DNA of 50,035 nt from Alkalimonas cellulosilytica (GTDB taxonomy: Bacteria > Pseudomonadota > Gammaproteobacteria > Enterobacterales > Alteromonadaceae), in contig NZ_JAUHLI010000021.1 of NCBI RefSeq assembly GCF_036325985.1, positions 1 through 50,035 of the forward strand, written 5' to 3'. Made by a program: the position numbers and the translations under genes. Below, piece by piece: positions 9,454 to 17,760 of this stretch; the first letter of the stretch is position 1; each line of letters begins with the position of its first letter. The notes beneath the pieces are model-generated. The model saw only the letters and a list, made by a program, of their open reading frames with translations, did no database searches and had not been told where the DNA came from.

Positions 9454-10137
9454 CTAAGCGTATGAAATTTCACGAACATCTGATAATTTAAAAGCACCCA
9501 AGCCAACCAGGTTCAGGGTAATTCCCTTACCTGCCTGACCTAAACTGACACTGGAAACCGGCGCATACACCATGACCGGTACCGACTGGTTCTCCCCACC
9601 CATGTTGGCATCGACTTTGATTTTGTATACTCCAGGCGGCATGTCTTCATCTTTGGAGTTGGTACCATCCCACACAAAATCAAACTTACCAGCCGCGACT
9701 TCAGGAATGGTAATGGTTTGCACCAGTTCCCCATTAGGCTTTTCAATACGGACCCGCACATTGGTGGCGCGCTGTTCAAAATCAATAATGCCGCGGGATA
9801 AATCCTGGCCGGTAAATACCATCTCGGAAGACGGCACCAGCACACTACGCCCGACCAAAGAGGATGCCTGCAGTGCCTGATTTGAACTCATGCTCTCAGC
9901 AAAGCTTTTGAAGTTGGTATTGAGCGAGCTGATGCCATCGGCCATGGTGAAATTGGTCATCTGAGCAATCATCTGATCATTCTCCACCGGCTTAGTGGGA
10001 TCCTGAAACGCCAGTTGTTGTGTCAGCAAAGCAAAGAAATCAGCCTGGGTTAAAGCACCATTGTTTCTCTCCGGTACTTTGTTGTCGTCCTGCCAGTACA
10101 GATCGCGACTCAGGCCATTGGTTGCATTGATGGTCAT
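9454..10137 (-). CDS. flgD: Flagellar hook-capping (scaffolding) protein
   Basis: The 227-residue product has the FlgD N-terminus with LTQADFFALLTQQLAFQDPTKPVENDQMIAQMTNFT. Its C-terminal part resembles the FlgD Ig-like domain, with FVWDGTNSKDEDMPPGVYKIKV. FlgD caps the growing hook and is shed later. The ATG at 10137 is taken in place of an adjacent GTG. It lies between flgC and flgE. Confidence 0.95.
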   Translation of the reverse strand: MTINATNGLSRDLYWQDDNKVPERNNGALTQADFFALLTQQLAFQDPTKPVENDQMIAQMTNFTMADGISSLNTNFKSFAESMSSNQALQASSLVGRSVLVPSSEMVFTGQDLSRGIIDFEQRATNVRVRIEKPNGELVQTITIPEVAAGKFDFVWDGTNSKDEDMPPGVYKIKVDANMGGENQSVPVMVYAPVSSVSLGQAGKGITLNLVGLGAFKLSDVREISYA

Positions 10138-10150
10138 CACTCAGCCCTCA

Positions 10151-10573
10151 TTACTGTTGCTGACCAAGACGCAGTGTCCGGATCAACATTTTCTTGGCCG
10201 CATCTGCGGTATTCACATTGGTTTCGTAGGAGCGGGTGGCTGAAATCATATTGGCCATTTCTTCCATCACGTTGATGTTTGGCTTGTAGATAAAACCATT
10301 TTCATCCGCCAATGGGTGATTTGGGTTGTATTCCATATTCAGTGGAGCATCGGACTCGACAATGCCTAACACCTGCACACCAGAGACCTCCCCCTGCATC
10401 CGTCTGGCCTCTGCCAGTTCGGCGGCAAACACCGGATGCCGACCACGATAGGTTTGCTCGATGCTGCTGCTCACACTGTTGGCATTGGCAATGTTGCTGG
10501 CCGTGGTGTTAAGCCGCACAGACTGCGCAGTCATTCCACTGCCGGCAATATCAAAGACTTTGAAAGAGCTCAT
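10151..10573 (-). CDS. flgC: Flagellar proximal rod protein FlgC
   Basis: The 140-residue product starts MSSFKVFDIAGSGMTAQSVR with the TTASNIANANS motif. It contains the FlgC-type PNVNVMEEMANMISATRSYETNV helix in slightly diverged form (KPNINVMEEMANMISATRSY). It is the normal size. Two bases separate it from the flgB stop, which points to translational coupling. Confidence 0.95.
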   Translation of the reverse strand: MSSFKVFDIAGSGMTAQSVRLNTTASNIANANSVSSSIEQTYRGRHPVFAAELAEARRMQGEVSGVQVLGIVESDAPLNMEYNPNHPLADENGFIYKPNINVMEEMANMISATRSYETNVNTADAAKKMLIRTLRLGQQQ

Positions 10574-10575
10574 GA

Positions 10576-10971
10576 TTATTGTCCTTTGATTGCTTTTTTC
10601 AAACTGCTAATCCGACCATCCAGAAACTGCAAGCTGGTGCGATACGCCAAATCATTTTGCATAAACAAGTTCCGCTCACGGTGAATATCGACGCTGTTGC
10701 CATCACCGGTATCGGGCTGATCCGGGTTGCGATACTGCATCTCTTTGCGTACCGAGCTATCGATGGCAAAATGTTTTTCGTGGGTACGGGCAGCCATTCG
10801 GCCCTGCCGGTGCTGGGCATTGGCCAGGGCTTGCTGGAAATCAAGGTCACGCGCTTTAAAACCGGGCGTATCAGCATTGGCGATATTTTCGGCCAGCACC
10901 TGGGTACGCTGCTCGCGTATCACCATCGCTTCCGGGTGCATACCAAAGGCATTTTTGAAACTAATTGACAT
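10576..10971 (-). CDS. flgB: Flagellar proximal rod protein FlgB
   Basis: The 131-residue product MSISFKNAFGMHPEAMVIRE contains NIANADTPGFKARDLDFQQAL, the FlgB-type rod motif, and ends NDLAYRTSLQFLDGRISSLKKAIKGQ. It is one of the first rod subunits on the MS ring. It is the promoter-proximal gene of flgBCDE, behind the sigma-54 site at 11010-11025. Confidence 0.95.
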   Translation of the reverse strand: MSISFKNAFGMHPEAMVIREQRTQVLAENIANADTPGFKARDLDFQQALANAQHRQGRMAARTHEKHFAIDSSVRKEMQYRNPDQPDTGDGNSVDIHRERNLFMQNDLAYRTSLQFLDGRISSLKKAIKGQ

Positions 10972-11009
10972 GGCATTTGCCTCATTTCCGTCCTACTGAT
11001 GAAAACAAA

Positions 11010-11025
11010 GCAAAAGATGGGCCAA
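11010..11025 (-). promoter_or_regulatory. Sigma-54 promoter for flgBCDE
   Basis: The minus strand reads TTGGCCCATCTTTTGC. The GG and GC elements have the exact 10-base spacing of sigma-54 sites, and the only consensus mismatch in the -24 box is A to C. It lies about 40 bases before the flgB start, between cheR and flgB. Confidence 0.75.
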
Positions 11026-11064
11026 ATATTTTTTTGAGTGTGATTTAGGTAGGTGTAGCAGGCA

Positions 11065-11898
11065 TTAAGCCTTTTTGCGGTAAATAATTCCTGGGTTACA
11101 ACGAATCATTTCAAAGTCAGAGTTCACACTGGATAACGACTCAGAAGCGCCTAAAATCAGGTAACCACGCGGCCCTAAAGCCCCGGCGAACTGTCGGATA
11201 ATCTTGGCTTTCACCTCTGGCGAGAAATAAATCAGTACATTACGGCAAAAGATAATATCGAACTGCCCCAACAGGGCATAACTATCCAGTAAGTTCAGAT
11301 GGCGGAAACTGACATTCTTCCGCACGGCAGCTTTTAGCCGCATCATGCCGTTGCCGCTGTCTTCAAAAAACTTTGCCCGCCGCTCCGGTGATAAACCACG
11401 CGATAACGCCAGGCCATCGTATTCAGCACGCTGACAATGCTCCAGCATGGTGTTGGAAATATCGGTACCCAACACATGAATGCCCAGGCTAAAGGAGCCC
11501 GGTCGGCTTTGTTGGTATTCCAGGCCAGTCATGGCAATCGAGTAAGGCTCCTGACCGGAAGAGCTGGCCGCCGACCAGATTTTTAAGGTTCGGCTGGTTT
11601 TTTCCAGTTCAGGCAAAATCTGTTTTTTTAGCAGTTCAAATGGATAGGTATCACGAAACCACAGCGTTTCGTTGGTTGTCATCGCATCAATGACTGCAGA
11701 GCGTAGCTGCCGCTCAAATGGGCTCAGTGTTTTGGCCACCAGCTCGGATAAAGAGGCCACATTAAAACGAGCCATCAGGGGACCTAACCGGCTTTTTACC
11801 AGATATAGCTTATTATCTCCCAGTACAATACCGCATTGTTGCTCCAGAAAATCACGGAACATCTTATATTCGCTGTCTTGCAGCTCACGATTCGACAT
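11065..11898 (-). CDS. cheR: Chemotaxis protein methyltransferase
   Basis: The 277-residue product has the CheR N-terminal helical domain (about 1-75) and a SAM-dependent methyltransferase domain. Visible motifs are TTNETLWFRD, LKIWSAASSSGQEPYSIAM for SAM binding and FDIIFCRNVLIYFSPEVK. It methylates glutamates on chemoreceptors in adaptation. It lies directly after cheV, 21 bases apart. Confidence 0.96.
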   Translation of the reverse strand: MSNRELQDSEYKMFRDFLEQQCGIVLGDNKLYLVKSRLGPLMARFNVASLSELVAKTLSPFERQLRSAVIDAMTTNETLWFRDTYPFELLKKQILPELEKTSRTLKIWSAASSSGQEPYSIAMTGLEYQQSRPGSFSLGIHVLGTDISNTMLEHCQRAEYDGLALSRGLSPERRAKFFEDSGNGMMRLKAAVRKNVSFRHLNLLDSYALLGQFDIIFCRNVLIYFSPEVKAKIIRQFAGALGPRGYLILGASESLSSVNSDFEMIRCNPGIIYRKKA

Positions 11899-11919
11899 CG
11901 GTGGGTTCCTTAACTGCCA

Positions 11920-12849
11920 TTAATCGACATGCAGCCACTTCTGAACAGACTCAGCCAGCTCATCCGGATTAAACTTAGCAATAAAATCATCCGCTCCAAC
12001 TTTTTTTACCATCTGCTGATTGAAAACCCCACTCAAAGAGGTGTGTAGAATGACATGCAGTTTTTGCAATTTAGCTTCAGCTTTAATGGCAGCGGTCAGG
12101 GTATAACCATCCATCTCCGGCATTTCGATATCAGAAATCAGCAAGCCTACTTTTTCAGTAATGGACGAGTCGCATTCGGCTGCCGTTTGCTGCAGAAACT
12201 CAAAGGCTTCACGGCCGTTTTTAACCAGATGCATTTTGACACCAAGATTCTCAAGTGCTTTTTTCACCTGATTGCGCGCAACCGCCGAGTCATCAGCAAT
12301 CAAAATAAAGCGCTCACCCAAATCATGCTGCACAGCAGCTGCTGAAATACGATCACTGACCTGGGTTGGTGATGGACTGATTTCTTCCAGAATTTTTTCC
12401 ACATCAAGAATTTCAATCAGTTCACCATCCACTTCAGTCACCGCTGTCAGGTAACTTTGCTTACCGGCAGTACCTTCCGGTGGTGCCATAATGGAATCCC
12501 AGTTGATATTAATGATCCGTTCAACGCCTTCGACTAAAAATCCCTGTACAGAACGATTGTACTCGGCTATCACCACAAAACTGGTCGACAGGTCGCTGAT
12601 CGGTTTGCCGCCAATGGCCAGGCTAAGATCAATCACCGAGATGGTTTGGCCGCGGACATGCGCGATGCCTCTCACCCACTTATTGCGTTTGGGTAAGGCC
12701 GTTAAATTAGGACACTGCAGTACTTCACGCACTTTAAATACATTGATTCCGTAGCGCTGTTTTCCAGGCAGCCGAAACAGCAACAACTCGAGGCGGTTTT
12801 GACCGACCAGTTGCGTGCGTTGATTTACGGAATCTAAAATACTTGCCAT
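11920..12849 (-). CDS. cheV: Chemotaxis coupling protein CheV (CheW plus receiver)
   Basis: The 309-residue product fuses a CheW domain (about 20-165, with YGINVFKVREVL, VRGIAHVRGQTISVIDLS and EILDVEKIL) to a response-regulator receiver domain (about 178-305). The receiver shows the acidic pair in ILIADDSAVARNQVKKAL, the phospho-acceptor Asp in LLISDIEMPEMDGYTL and the KVGADDFIAKF motif. CheV couples receptors to CheA and tunes the array. It is transcribed divergently from flgA. Confidence 0.95.
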   Translation of the reverse strand: MASILDSVNQRTQLVGQNRLELLLFRLPGKQRYGINVFKVREVLQCPNLTALPKRNKWVRGIAHVRGQTISVIDLSLAIGGKPISDLSTSFVVIAEYNRSVQGFLVEGVERIININWDSIMAPPEGTAGKQSYLTAVTEVDGELIEILDVEKILEEISPSPTQVSDRISAAAVQHDLGERFILIADDSAVARNQVKKALENLGVKMHLVKNGREAFEFLQQTAAECDSSITEKVGLLISDIEMPEMDGYTLTAAIKAEAKLQKLHVILHTSLSGVFNQQMVKKVGADDFIAKFNPDELAESVQKWLHVD

Positions 12850-12995
12850 CAGCAGCTCCTGTCGGCGGGCAAAGGGGATCGATTCTTGCTACGATACTTG
12901 CTAATTGACGGCAACGAGGCGCTTTTTGCGCACACCGCCTGAATTTTGACACTAGCTTCATATTGAAACGTGTCACTAAGCATAGCCGAAACCTT

Positions 12996-13715
12996 ATGAA
13001 AATGTACGATAAAATCAGCTTCATTGCCAAAATTATCCTGTTAATTGTGGTTATTTTCACCACTGCGGCTACATCAGCCAATGAGCCGTTAAATCACTAT
13101 TCGCCGGAAGAGCTGACCGAACTGGCACGACAATGGCTGAATGACACCCAACAAGACGACGCACAAGCTGAGCGAGAATGGCAGCTGCAGGGCTTGGATC
13201 CCCGCATTGGCATAAAAAGCTGTGCTTTACCTTTAGAATTAAGCCTGCCTGGTGCTCTGCGCAATCGTCAGGCCACGGTGCAAATTCGCTGTGAAGGGCC
13301 ACAGCCCTGGCAACTTTTTATCCCTGCCCGTTTCACCGATGTCGTCCTGGTGGTGGTTGCCCGTCAAAACGTATCACCCGGCACCCGTTTAACAAGCGAT
13401 ATGCTGCAATTGGAACAGCGAGAACGGCGTTTACAGCGCGGCACTCCGGTAGATAATCCTGAATTCATTTTAGGAGCCCGCAACCGCAGAGCCATCAGTC
13501 TGGGCCAAATTATTAGCTTGCAAGATCTTTGTCTTGTATGTCGTGGCGATGTTGTTACAATTCATGTAGATCATGCAAGCTTGAGTGTCAGCGCTACAGG
13601 TATCGCTGAGCAGGATGGCAGCTTGGGGGATGTGATTCGCATCCGCAACCGGCAGTCAAATCAGCTGATTGAAGCCAGAGTAACGGCAGTCAATGAAGTA
13701 AAAGTACACTTTTGA
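12996..13715 (+). CDS. flgA: Flagellar P-ring assembly chaperone
   Basis: A 239-residue precursor starts at the ATG at 12996. A TTG at 12963 in frame is less likely because the signal peptide (MKMYDKISFIAKIILLIVVIFTTAATSA) begins at the ATG. The mature part contains the SAF-domain segment ARQNVSPGTRLTSDMLQLEQRE and a C-terminal VRIRNRQSNQLIEARVT-type motif typical of FlgA. It chaperones FlgI in the periplasm. It is divergent from cheV-cheR and upstream of flgMN, as in Vibrio and Shewanella. Confidence 0.93.
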   Translation: MKMYDKISFIAKIILLIVVIFTTAATSANEPLNHYSPEELTELARQWLNDTQQDDAQAEREWQLQGLDPRIGIKSCALPLELSLPGALRNRQATVQIRCEGPQPWQLFIPARFTDVVLVVVARQNVSPGTRLTSDMLQLEQRERRLQRGTPVDNPEFILGARNRRAISLGQIISLQDLCLVCRGDVVTIHVDHASLSVSATGIAEQDGSLGDVIRIRNRQSNQLIEARVTAVNEVKVHF

Positions 13716-13736
13716 TGTTTTTTACAGAAAAATAGC

Positions 13737-13763
13737 TAAAGTTTTCTGTATCCCTGCCGTTAG
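13737..13763 (+). promoter_or_regulatory. Sigma-28 promoter for flgMN
   Basis: The site is TAAAGTTT, 11 bases, GCCGTTAG. The -35 element is a perfect sigma-28 match, the spacing is exact and the -10 differs at two bases. It lies 40 bases before flgM, so the anti-sigma factor is probably made under control of the sigma factor it inhibits. Confidence 0.8.
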
Positions 13764-13803
13764 TATGAGCATAGGGAGTTTGATCAGTAGGTAGAGGTTT
13801 CAG

Positions 13804-14148
13804 ATGGTCAGTCAAATTAATAACACCCCGCCAGCCAATGCTGGCAATCAGGTAAAGAAAGAAACGGTTGAACAAACCAACCAGCGGCAGCAGGTGACGC
13901 AGCAAAAGCAAGCTGCGGCAACACCACAACCCACGGCAGCGCAAGCCAAGCAGGATTCGGTGTCCATCACACCGCAAGCCAAGCAAATGGCACGCTTGCA
14001 AGAAAAAGCCAACAATAGTACTGGTATTGATCAGGAAAAGGTTGAAAAAATTAAACGTGCAATTGCCGAAGGTAAGTACCAGATTAATGTTGAGCAACTG
14101 GCCAAACGCATTATGCAATTTGAGAGCGAAATTTTTCGCAAAAACTGA
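13804..14148 (+). CDS. flgM: Anti-sigma-28 factor
   Basis: The 114-residue product has a low-complexity Gln/Thr/Ala-rich N-terminal half, expected to be unfolded for export, and the FlgM C-terminal region with DSVSITPQAKQMARLQEKANNS and VEKIKRAIAEGKYQINVEQLAKRIMQFE. It binds and inhibits FliA until it is secreted through the completed hook. Its stop codon overlaps the flgN start by one base. Confidence 0.94.
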   Translation: MVSQINNTPPANAGNQVKKETVEQTNQRQQVTQQKQAAATPQPTAAQAKQDSVSITPQAKQMARLQEKANNSTGIDQEKVEKIKRAIAEGKYQINVEQLAKRIMQFESEIFRKN

Positions 14149-14576
14149 TGACAACCACTGATCTGAACACCCTACTCGTACAACAAAAGGAGCACCTGGA
14201 TGTGCTCCTTTCGTTATTGCGGCAAGAAATTGCCGCTATAGCCAGCCGCCAACCCGATGAACTGGAAAGCCTGGGCCAACAGAAAGTGGCCTGTCTGGAG
14301 TCTTTGCAGCAGATGGATCAGCAGATCGCAGAGCACCCCGAGCTGCAGGAGGCTAAACAAACGGATAATTTTAAACAAGCCATTACCGAGATGGATCAGC
14401 TGCTTGCCAGTTGTAAGCAACAAAATGAAGTAAACCGGATAGCACTGGAACAAAGCCAGTTGAACTTACAGCATTTTAAAAATGAATTGCTGCAACTGCA
14501 TGGCAAGTCAGGCCTGACCTACGATCGTAAAGGGAAACCTGCGGTCGATCATAAAGGCAAAGGTTTTAAAGCCTAA
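14148..14576 (+). CDS. flgN: Flagellar export chaperone for FlgK/FlgL
   Basis: The 142-residue product is almost wholly helical and Gln/Glu/Leu-rich, as FlgN is. It has a central coiled-coil region (about 10-115) and a basic C-terminal tail with LTYDRKGKPAVDHKGKGF. In the family this type of tail binds hook-associated proteins before export. The start overlaps the flgM stop, so the two are coupled. Identification rests on size, composition, tail and position. Confidence 0.9.
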   Translation: MTTTDLNTLLVQQKEHLDVLLSLLRQEIAAIASRQPDELESLGQQKVACLESLQQMDQQIAEHPELQEAKQTDNFKQAITEMDQLLASCKQQNEVNRIALEQSQLNLQHFKNELLQLHGKSGLTYDRKGKPAVDHKGKGFKA

Positions 14577-14600
14577 GTCTGCCTTAGCTCAAAAACCGCA

Positions 14601-15053
14601 TCAGTAATAGCGCACATGCCTTATCCGGCGCTGCGGTTGTTGTACTTGATAGAGCTCATACACATTCCGAAAATCCAACTCCAACTCAGTAGCATAAGCA
14701 TCCCCAACCGGGTAGCTTTTTACCACACGGGCACCACGTATTACCCCCTGCACAGACGCTCTTAACTGTTCATCGCGCAGCAGCAGTTGCTGCATGCTGG
14801 TATTGGCATCAATACGCATCCCATAAACCTGCTCGGCCAGCTCACGGTAAGCATCTAATTTGGACGCCTGCAATGCCATCAACATTTTATGTTGCTCGTC
14901 TTCGCCAGGCTGCAGTGACAAAGGCGCATAACCCACCGCCCGCAGCACTGGAAACTGCTCAGGCGGTACGCTCTCCCACTCCACATGGCGATCTGCCACC
15001 AGACTACAGGCCGACACCAGCAGCAAACTGCACATAATCAGGATTTTGTTCAT
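14601..15053 (-). CDS. flgP: Flagellar assembly lipoprotein FlgP (LPP20 family)
   Basis: The product of about 150 residues is a lipoprotein with MNKILIMCSLLLVSACS, lipobox VSAC. The rest matches the LPP20/FlgP fold: RAVGYAPLSLQPGEDEQHKMLMALQASKLDAYRELAEQVYGM, then VKSYPVGDAYATELELDFRNVYELY. In Vibrio FlgP is an outer-membrane protein of the sheathed polar flagellum. The ATG at 15053 is placed seven bases after GGAG. It is divergent from flgT. A flgO gene, normally next to it in Vibrio, is absent here. Confidence 0.88.
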   Translation of the reverse strand: MNKILIMCSLLLVSACSLVADRHVEWESVPPEQFPVLRAVGYAPLSLQPGEDEQHKMLMALQASKLDAYRELAEQVYGMRIDANTSMQQLLLRDEQLRASVQGVIRGARVVKSYPVGDAYATELELDFRNVYELYQVQQPQRRIRHVRYY

Positions 15054-15142
15054 CATCAATCTCCGTAGGCGATACGTTTTAAAAGCAAAACACGCGCCAA
15101 CTTGCTCTATCGGGTCTGGTTTTGATCACAGTGGTATACAAC

Positions 15143-15160
15143 TTGCTATTTCACTGCCAA
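15143..15160 (-). promoter_or_regulatory. Probable sigma-54 promoter for flgP
   Basis: The minus strand reads TTGGCAGTGAAATAGCAA. GG and GC are exactly 10 bases apart, and the -24 box TTGGCA is perfect; the -12 box TAGC is one base off TTGC. It lies about 90 bases before the flgP start in the flgP/flgT divergent region. Confidence 0.6.
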
Positions 15161-15212
15161 GAGACCATACCATGTCAAGAATCTGGCATAGTCAATGCTG
15201 AGGAAGTTCATC

Positions 15213-16346
15213 ATGCGAGTGCTGTTTATTGGGCTAGGGTTATTGCTTATCAGCTTAAGCGCTGCTGCCGATTGGGTTGAGGCCAGCGGTCAGGCGATCA
15301 TCCGTGGTGGTGACGAAGCCGAAGCCCGCGCAAGAGCCACCGAAGATGCGGTGCGTCGTGCGCTGCTCTATGCAGGCGCTTCTATCAGCAGTGTACAACA
15401 AGTTACCAATGGTTTACTGACAGAGAGCTCCATGCAATGGCAAAGTCAGGCCGAAGTGCGCCAAATTGAGCTGGTCCGCGAGCAACGTATTGGCCGCACC
15501 CTGGAAGTGACTATTCGGGCAGATATTTTTCCTCAGCATGCGCAGTGCCTGGGAGCGAGCTACAAAAAACCACTGTTGGTCAGTCCTTTTCCACTGCGCC
15601 ATCCTCAACAAAGTGTGATTGGTGAGCTGCAAAGTATTGGTGAAGTCACTGCCAGAAAGGTTTTTCAACAGCTGCAGGGATTATCCAGCAGCTCAGTACC
15701 CGCTTGGCTGGACCACCCTGATCTTAGCCGTCCCTTGTCCACCCGTGAGCGCAGTAGTTTACTGCAACAGACCAACTCGGATTATCTGGTCACAGCCATC
15801 ATTGAAGATATTTCTTTAGGCGAGCGCACCGATATGAACCTGCGATTCTGGTCGGATGCCCGGCGCGAGCGTTTTTTCCATATGCGGCTGCAACTGCAAC
15901 AGCTAAGCACTGGCAAGATGTTATTTCAGCAGGAATACCGAACCCAGGCTCGCTGGGATTATCGAAAACGCACCAGCATCACCCCACTCGATCACCGCTT
16001 CTGGCTCACCAGTTACGGCGAAGCCATCAGCCGGGTGTTGGATGCAGCCGTCATTGATATTGAAGATGCTTTGCGCTGCGAGCCCTTTATTGCTGCCATC
16101 ACCGAAGTGGGCAATAACAGGATCCAGTTACAAAGTGGCCAGAACGTCGGGCTTAGTCGTGGTGATGAACTGACTATCTTATATCGTCAGCAAGGTATCC
16201 AGGGCGATGACACCCGCTTTCGCGTCAGCCCGTTAACCGTCCGTATTACCGAGCTAGGCTTTGATTGGGCTATTGCCGAAAGCATTGGTGAGCGCTTGCT
16301 CAGCAATGTTCAGGTTGGGGATGCAGTCACAAAACTGACACCTTGA
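15213..16346 (+). CDS. flgT: Flagellar H-ring assembly protein FlgT
   Basis: The 377-residue precursor starts MRVLFIGLGLLLISLSAAADWVEASGQAII, a Sec signal peptide followed by the FlgT N-terminal domain. GAGGAAG lies six bases before the ATG at 15213, so an in-frame ATG at 15195 is rejected. The N-terminal domain has the RARATEDAVRRALLYAGASISSVQQVTNG helix. The C-terminal domain shows the RIQLQSGQNVGLSRGDELTI segment. In Vibrio FlgT forms the H-ring around the basal body and supports T-ring recruitment. It is divergent from flgP. Confidence 0.9.
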   Translation: MRVLFIGLGLLLISLSAAADWVEASGQAIIRGGDEAEARARATEDAVRRALLYAGASISSVQQVTNGLLTESSMQWQSQAEVRQIELVREQRIGRTLEVTIRADIFPQHAQCLGASYKKPLLVSPFPLRHPQQSVIGELQSIGEVTARKVFQQLQGLSSSSVPAWLDHPDLSRPLSTRERSSLLQQTNSDYLVTAIIEDISLGERTDMNLRFWSDARRERFFHMRLQLQQLSTGKMLFQQEYRTQARWDYRKRTSITPLDHRFWLTSYGEAISRVLDAAVIDIEDALRCEPFIAAITEVGNNRIQLQSGQNVGLSRGDELTILYRQQGIQGDDTRFRVSPLTVRITELGFDWAIAESIGERLLSNVQVGDAVTKLTP

Positions 16347-16356
16347 TAATCAATAA

Positions 16357-16388
16357 AAATGGGTACACCTGAGGTTGCCCATTTATTT
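16357..16388 (+). terminator. Rho-independent terminator after flgT
   Basis: The stem AAATGGG / CCCATTT encloses a 14-base loop and is followed by ATTTT. It lies ten bases after the flgT stop codon. Confidence 0.65.
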
Positions 16389-16401
16389 TCCCGTCTAGCC
16401 C

Positions 16402-16430
16402 TTTACAGGACTGTTCACTATCTGTACAAT
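16402..16430 (+). promoter_or_regulatory. Candidate sigma-70 promoter upstream of porin
   Basis: TTTACA and TACAAT are separated by 17 bases, a good sigma-70 match. The site lies about 180 bases before the porin start, leaving a long leader (16435-16613) in which I see no gene, tRNA or clear riboswitch. Other weaker -10-like boxes (TATACT near 16546) occur closer to the gene. Confidence 0.45.
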
Positions 16431-16613
16431 CCGCGCCTCCTCCTGGCAAGTCAGCTGAAAAGCTGTACACGCAAAGTCATGGGCCTAACGGAACCTGGTT
16501 CTTATGGTCGCCAGACTGCACTTCGCATCTCCTTGCCATGATGGACTATACTTTTTTTGTTGGCTGAATTGCCGAAGCATCGTTTTGTACTCAACTACCG
16601 AGGTTCACTCATT

Positions 16614-17750
16614 ATGGTATCAAAAATCAAACCACTCAGTCTGGGTATGTTACTGGCACTTTCTGCCACAGCAGCACAAGCAGAAATTCGCTTCAATGGC
16701 TTTGCCTCCATTCAGGCAGGCAGTACCCTATCCAGCTCTGATAGCCTCTATGGCTTCGATAACGAAGTTGATTTTAAAAACGAATCACTGTTTGCCCTAC
16801 AAGCTCAAGCCGACTTAGGCGAGCGTTTATCCGTCACAGCTCAGTTGATGGGACGTGGTGCCAATGATTTCAAAGCAGAATTTGAGTGGGCTTATTTAAC
16901 CTACGAACTGAACCATCAGACCCGTATCAATGCTGGCCGCTTGCGCACCCCGTTCTACCGTTACTCCGATTTTATGGATGTGGGCTATGCCTATGATTGG
17001 GCCCGGGTGCCAAGATCTGTCTATAACCTCGACTTTAACAATCTGGAAGGTGTTTCACTGGTACGTTTCGGCCAGCTGGGTGAAGTAGACTCAACCTTGC
17101 AGCTGATTCTGGGTAACTACAGCGGGACTACGAACATCACCCCGGCTCCTGCTGATATTGATATTGAACGCGTTGCCGGTGCAACCTGGGAACTGACACA
17201 AGGTAACTTTACTGCCCGACTGGCTTATTTAACCGGTAAGCTGACCATGGTAGATCAGGATGGTGAACTGTCCGGTTTGTTAAACTTGCTGGTACAATCT
17301 GGCTTTGCCGATACGGCCAGCCAAATTCGTATCGAGGATGCTAACAGCGTCTTTATGGGCCTGGCTTTGGGTTACGACAATGGCAGTGTGGTACTTAGTG
17401 GTGAAGTTGTGCGAGCCCGGGTGAAAGATACTGTGATCCCAACCCAAAATGGTTATTACCTGTCAGCAGGTTACCGCATCAACAGTTATACCCCTTTTGT
17501 CAGCTTTGAACGCCAAGATAATGATGGCAAGGCAGAGATTTATCAGGCATTGTCCGCCGAAAACCCGTTCCGCCCTGCGGTCACCGGGGTAGTGGAAAGC
17601 TTTACCACCAAACGTGATACCTGGAATATTGGCAGCCGCTATGATTTCCACCCATCAGCTGCCCTAAAAGTGCAGTATAGCTCACAAAAAGACAAAGTAG
17701 CCGATCGCCGTGATCAGTTGCTGTCAGTCGGCATCGATTTGGTATTTTAA
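16614..17750 (+). CDS. Outer-membrane porin
   Basis: The 378-residue precursor has a signal peptide (MVSKIKPLSLGMLLALSATAAQA) and then short alternating amphipathic strands ending in an aromatic residue (LLSVGIDLVF), as in outer-membrane beta-barrels. The mature N-terminus EIRFNGFASIQAGS and the segment FEWAYLTYELNHQTRINAGRLRTPFYRYSDFMDVGYAYDW resemble porin-like proteins common in Alteromonadales. The substrate cannot be inferred. The ATG at 16614 begins the signal peptide; a TTG at 16557 is rejected. A small PstS-like protein follows ten bases later, a pairing that hints at anion uptake. Confidence 0.8.
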   Translation: MVSKIKPLSLGMLLALSATAAQAEIRFNGFASIQAGSTLSSSDSLYGFDNEVDFKNESLFALQAQADLGERLSVTAQLMGRGANDFKAEFEWAYLTYELNHQTRINAGRLRTPFYRYSDFMDVGYAYDWARVPRSVYNLDFNNLEGVSLVRFGQLGEVDSTLQLILGNYSGTTNITPAPADIDIERVAGATWELTQGNFTARLAYLTGKLTMVDQDGELSGLLNLLVQSGFADTASQIRIEDANSVFMGLALGYDNGSVVLSGEVVRARVKDTVIPTQNGYYLSAGYRINSYTPFVSFERQDNDGKAEIYQALSAENPFRPAVTGVVESFTTKRDTWNIGSRYDFHPSAALKVQYSSQKDKVADRRDQLLSVGIDLVF

Positions 17751-17760
17751 GGAGCTAATG

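Noticed and set aside
16431..16613. Possible tRNA or small RNA in the porin leader
   Set aside because: I could not fold a cloverleaf or find a conserved RNA motif; the region only shows scattered short dyads.
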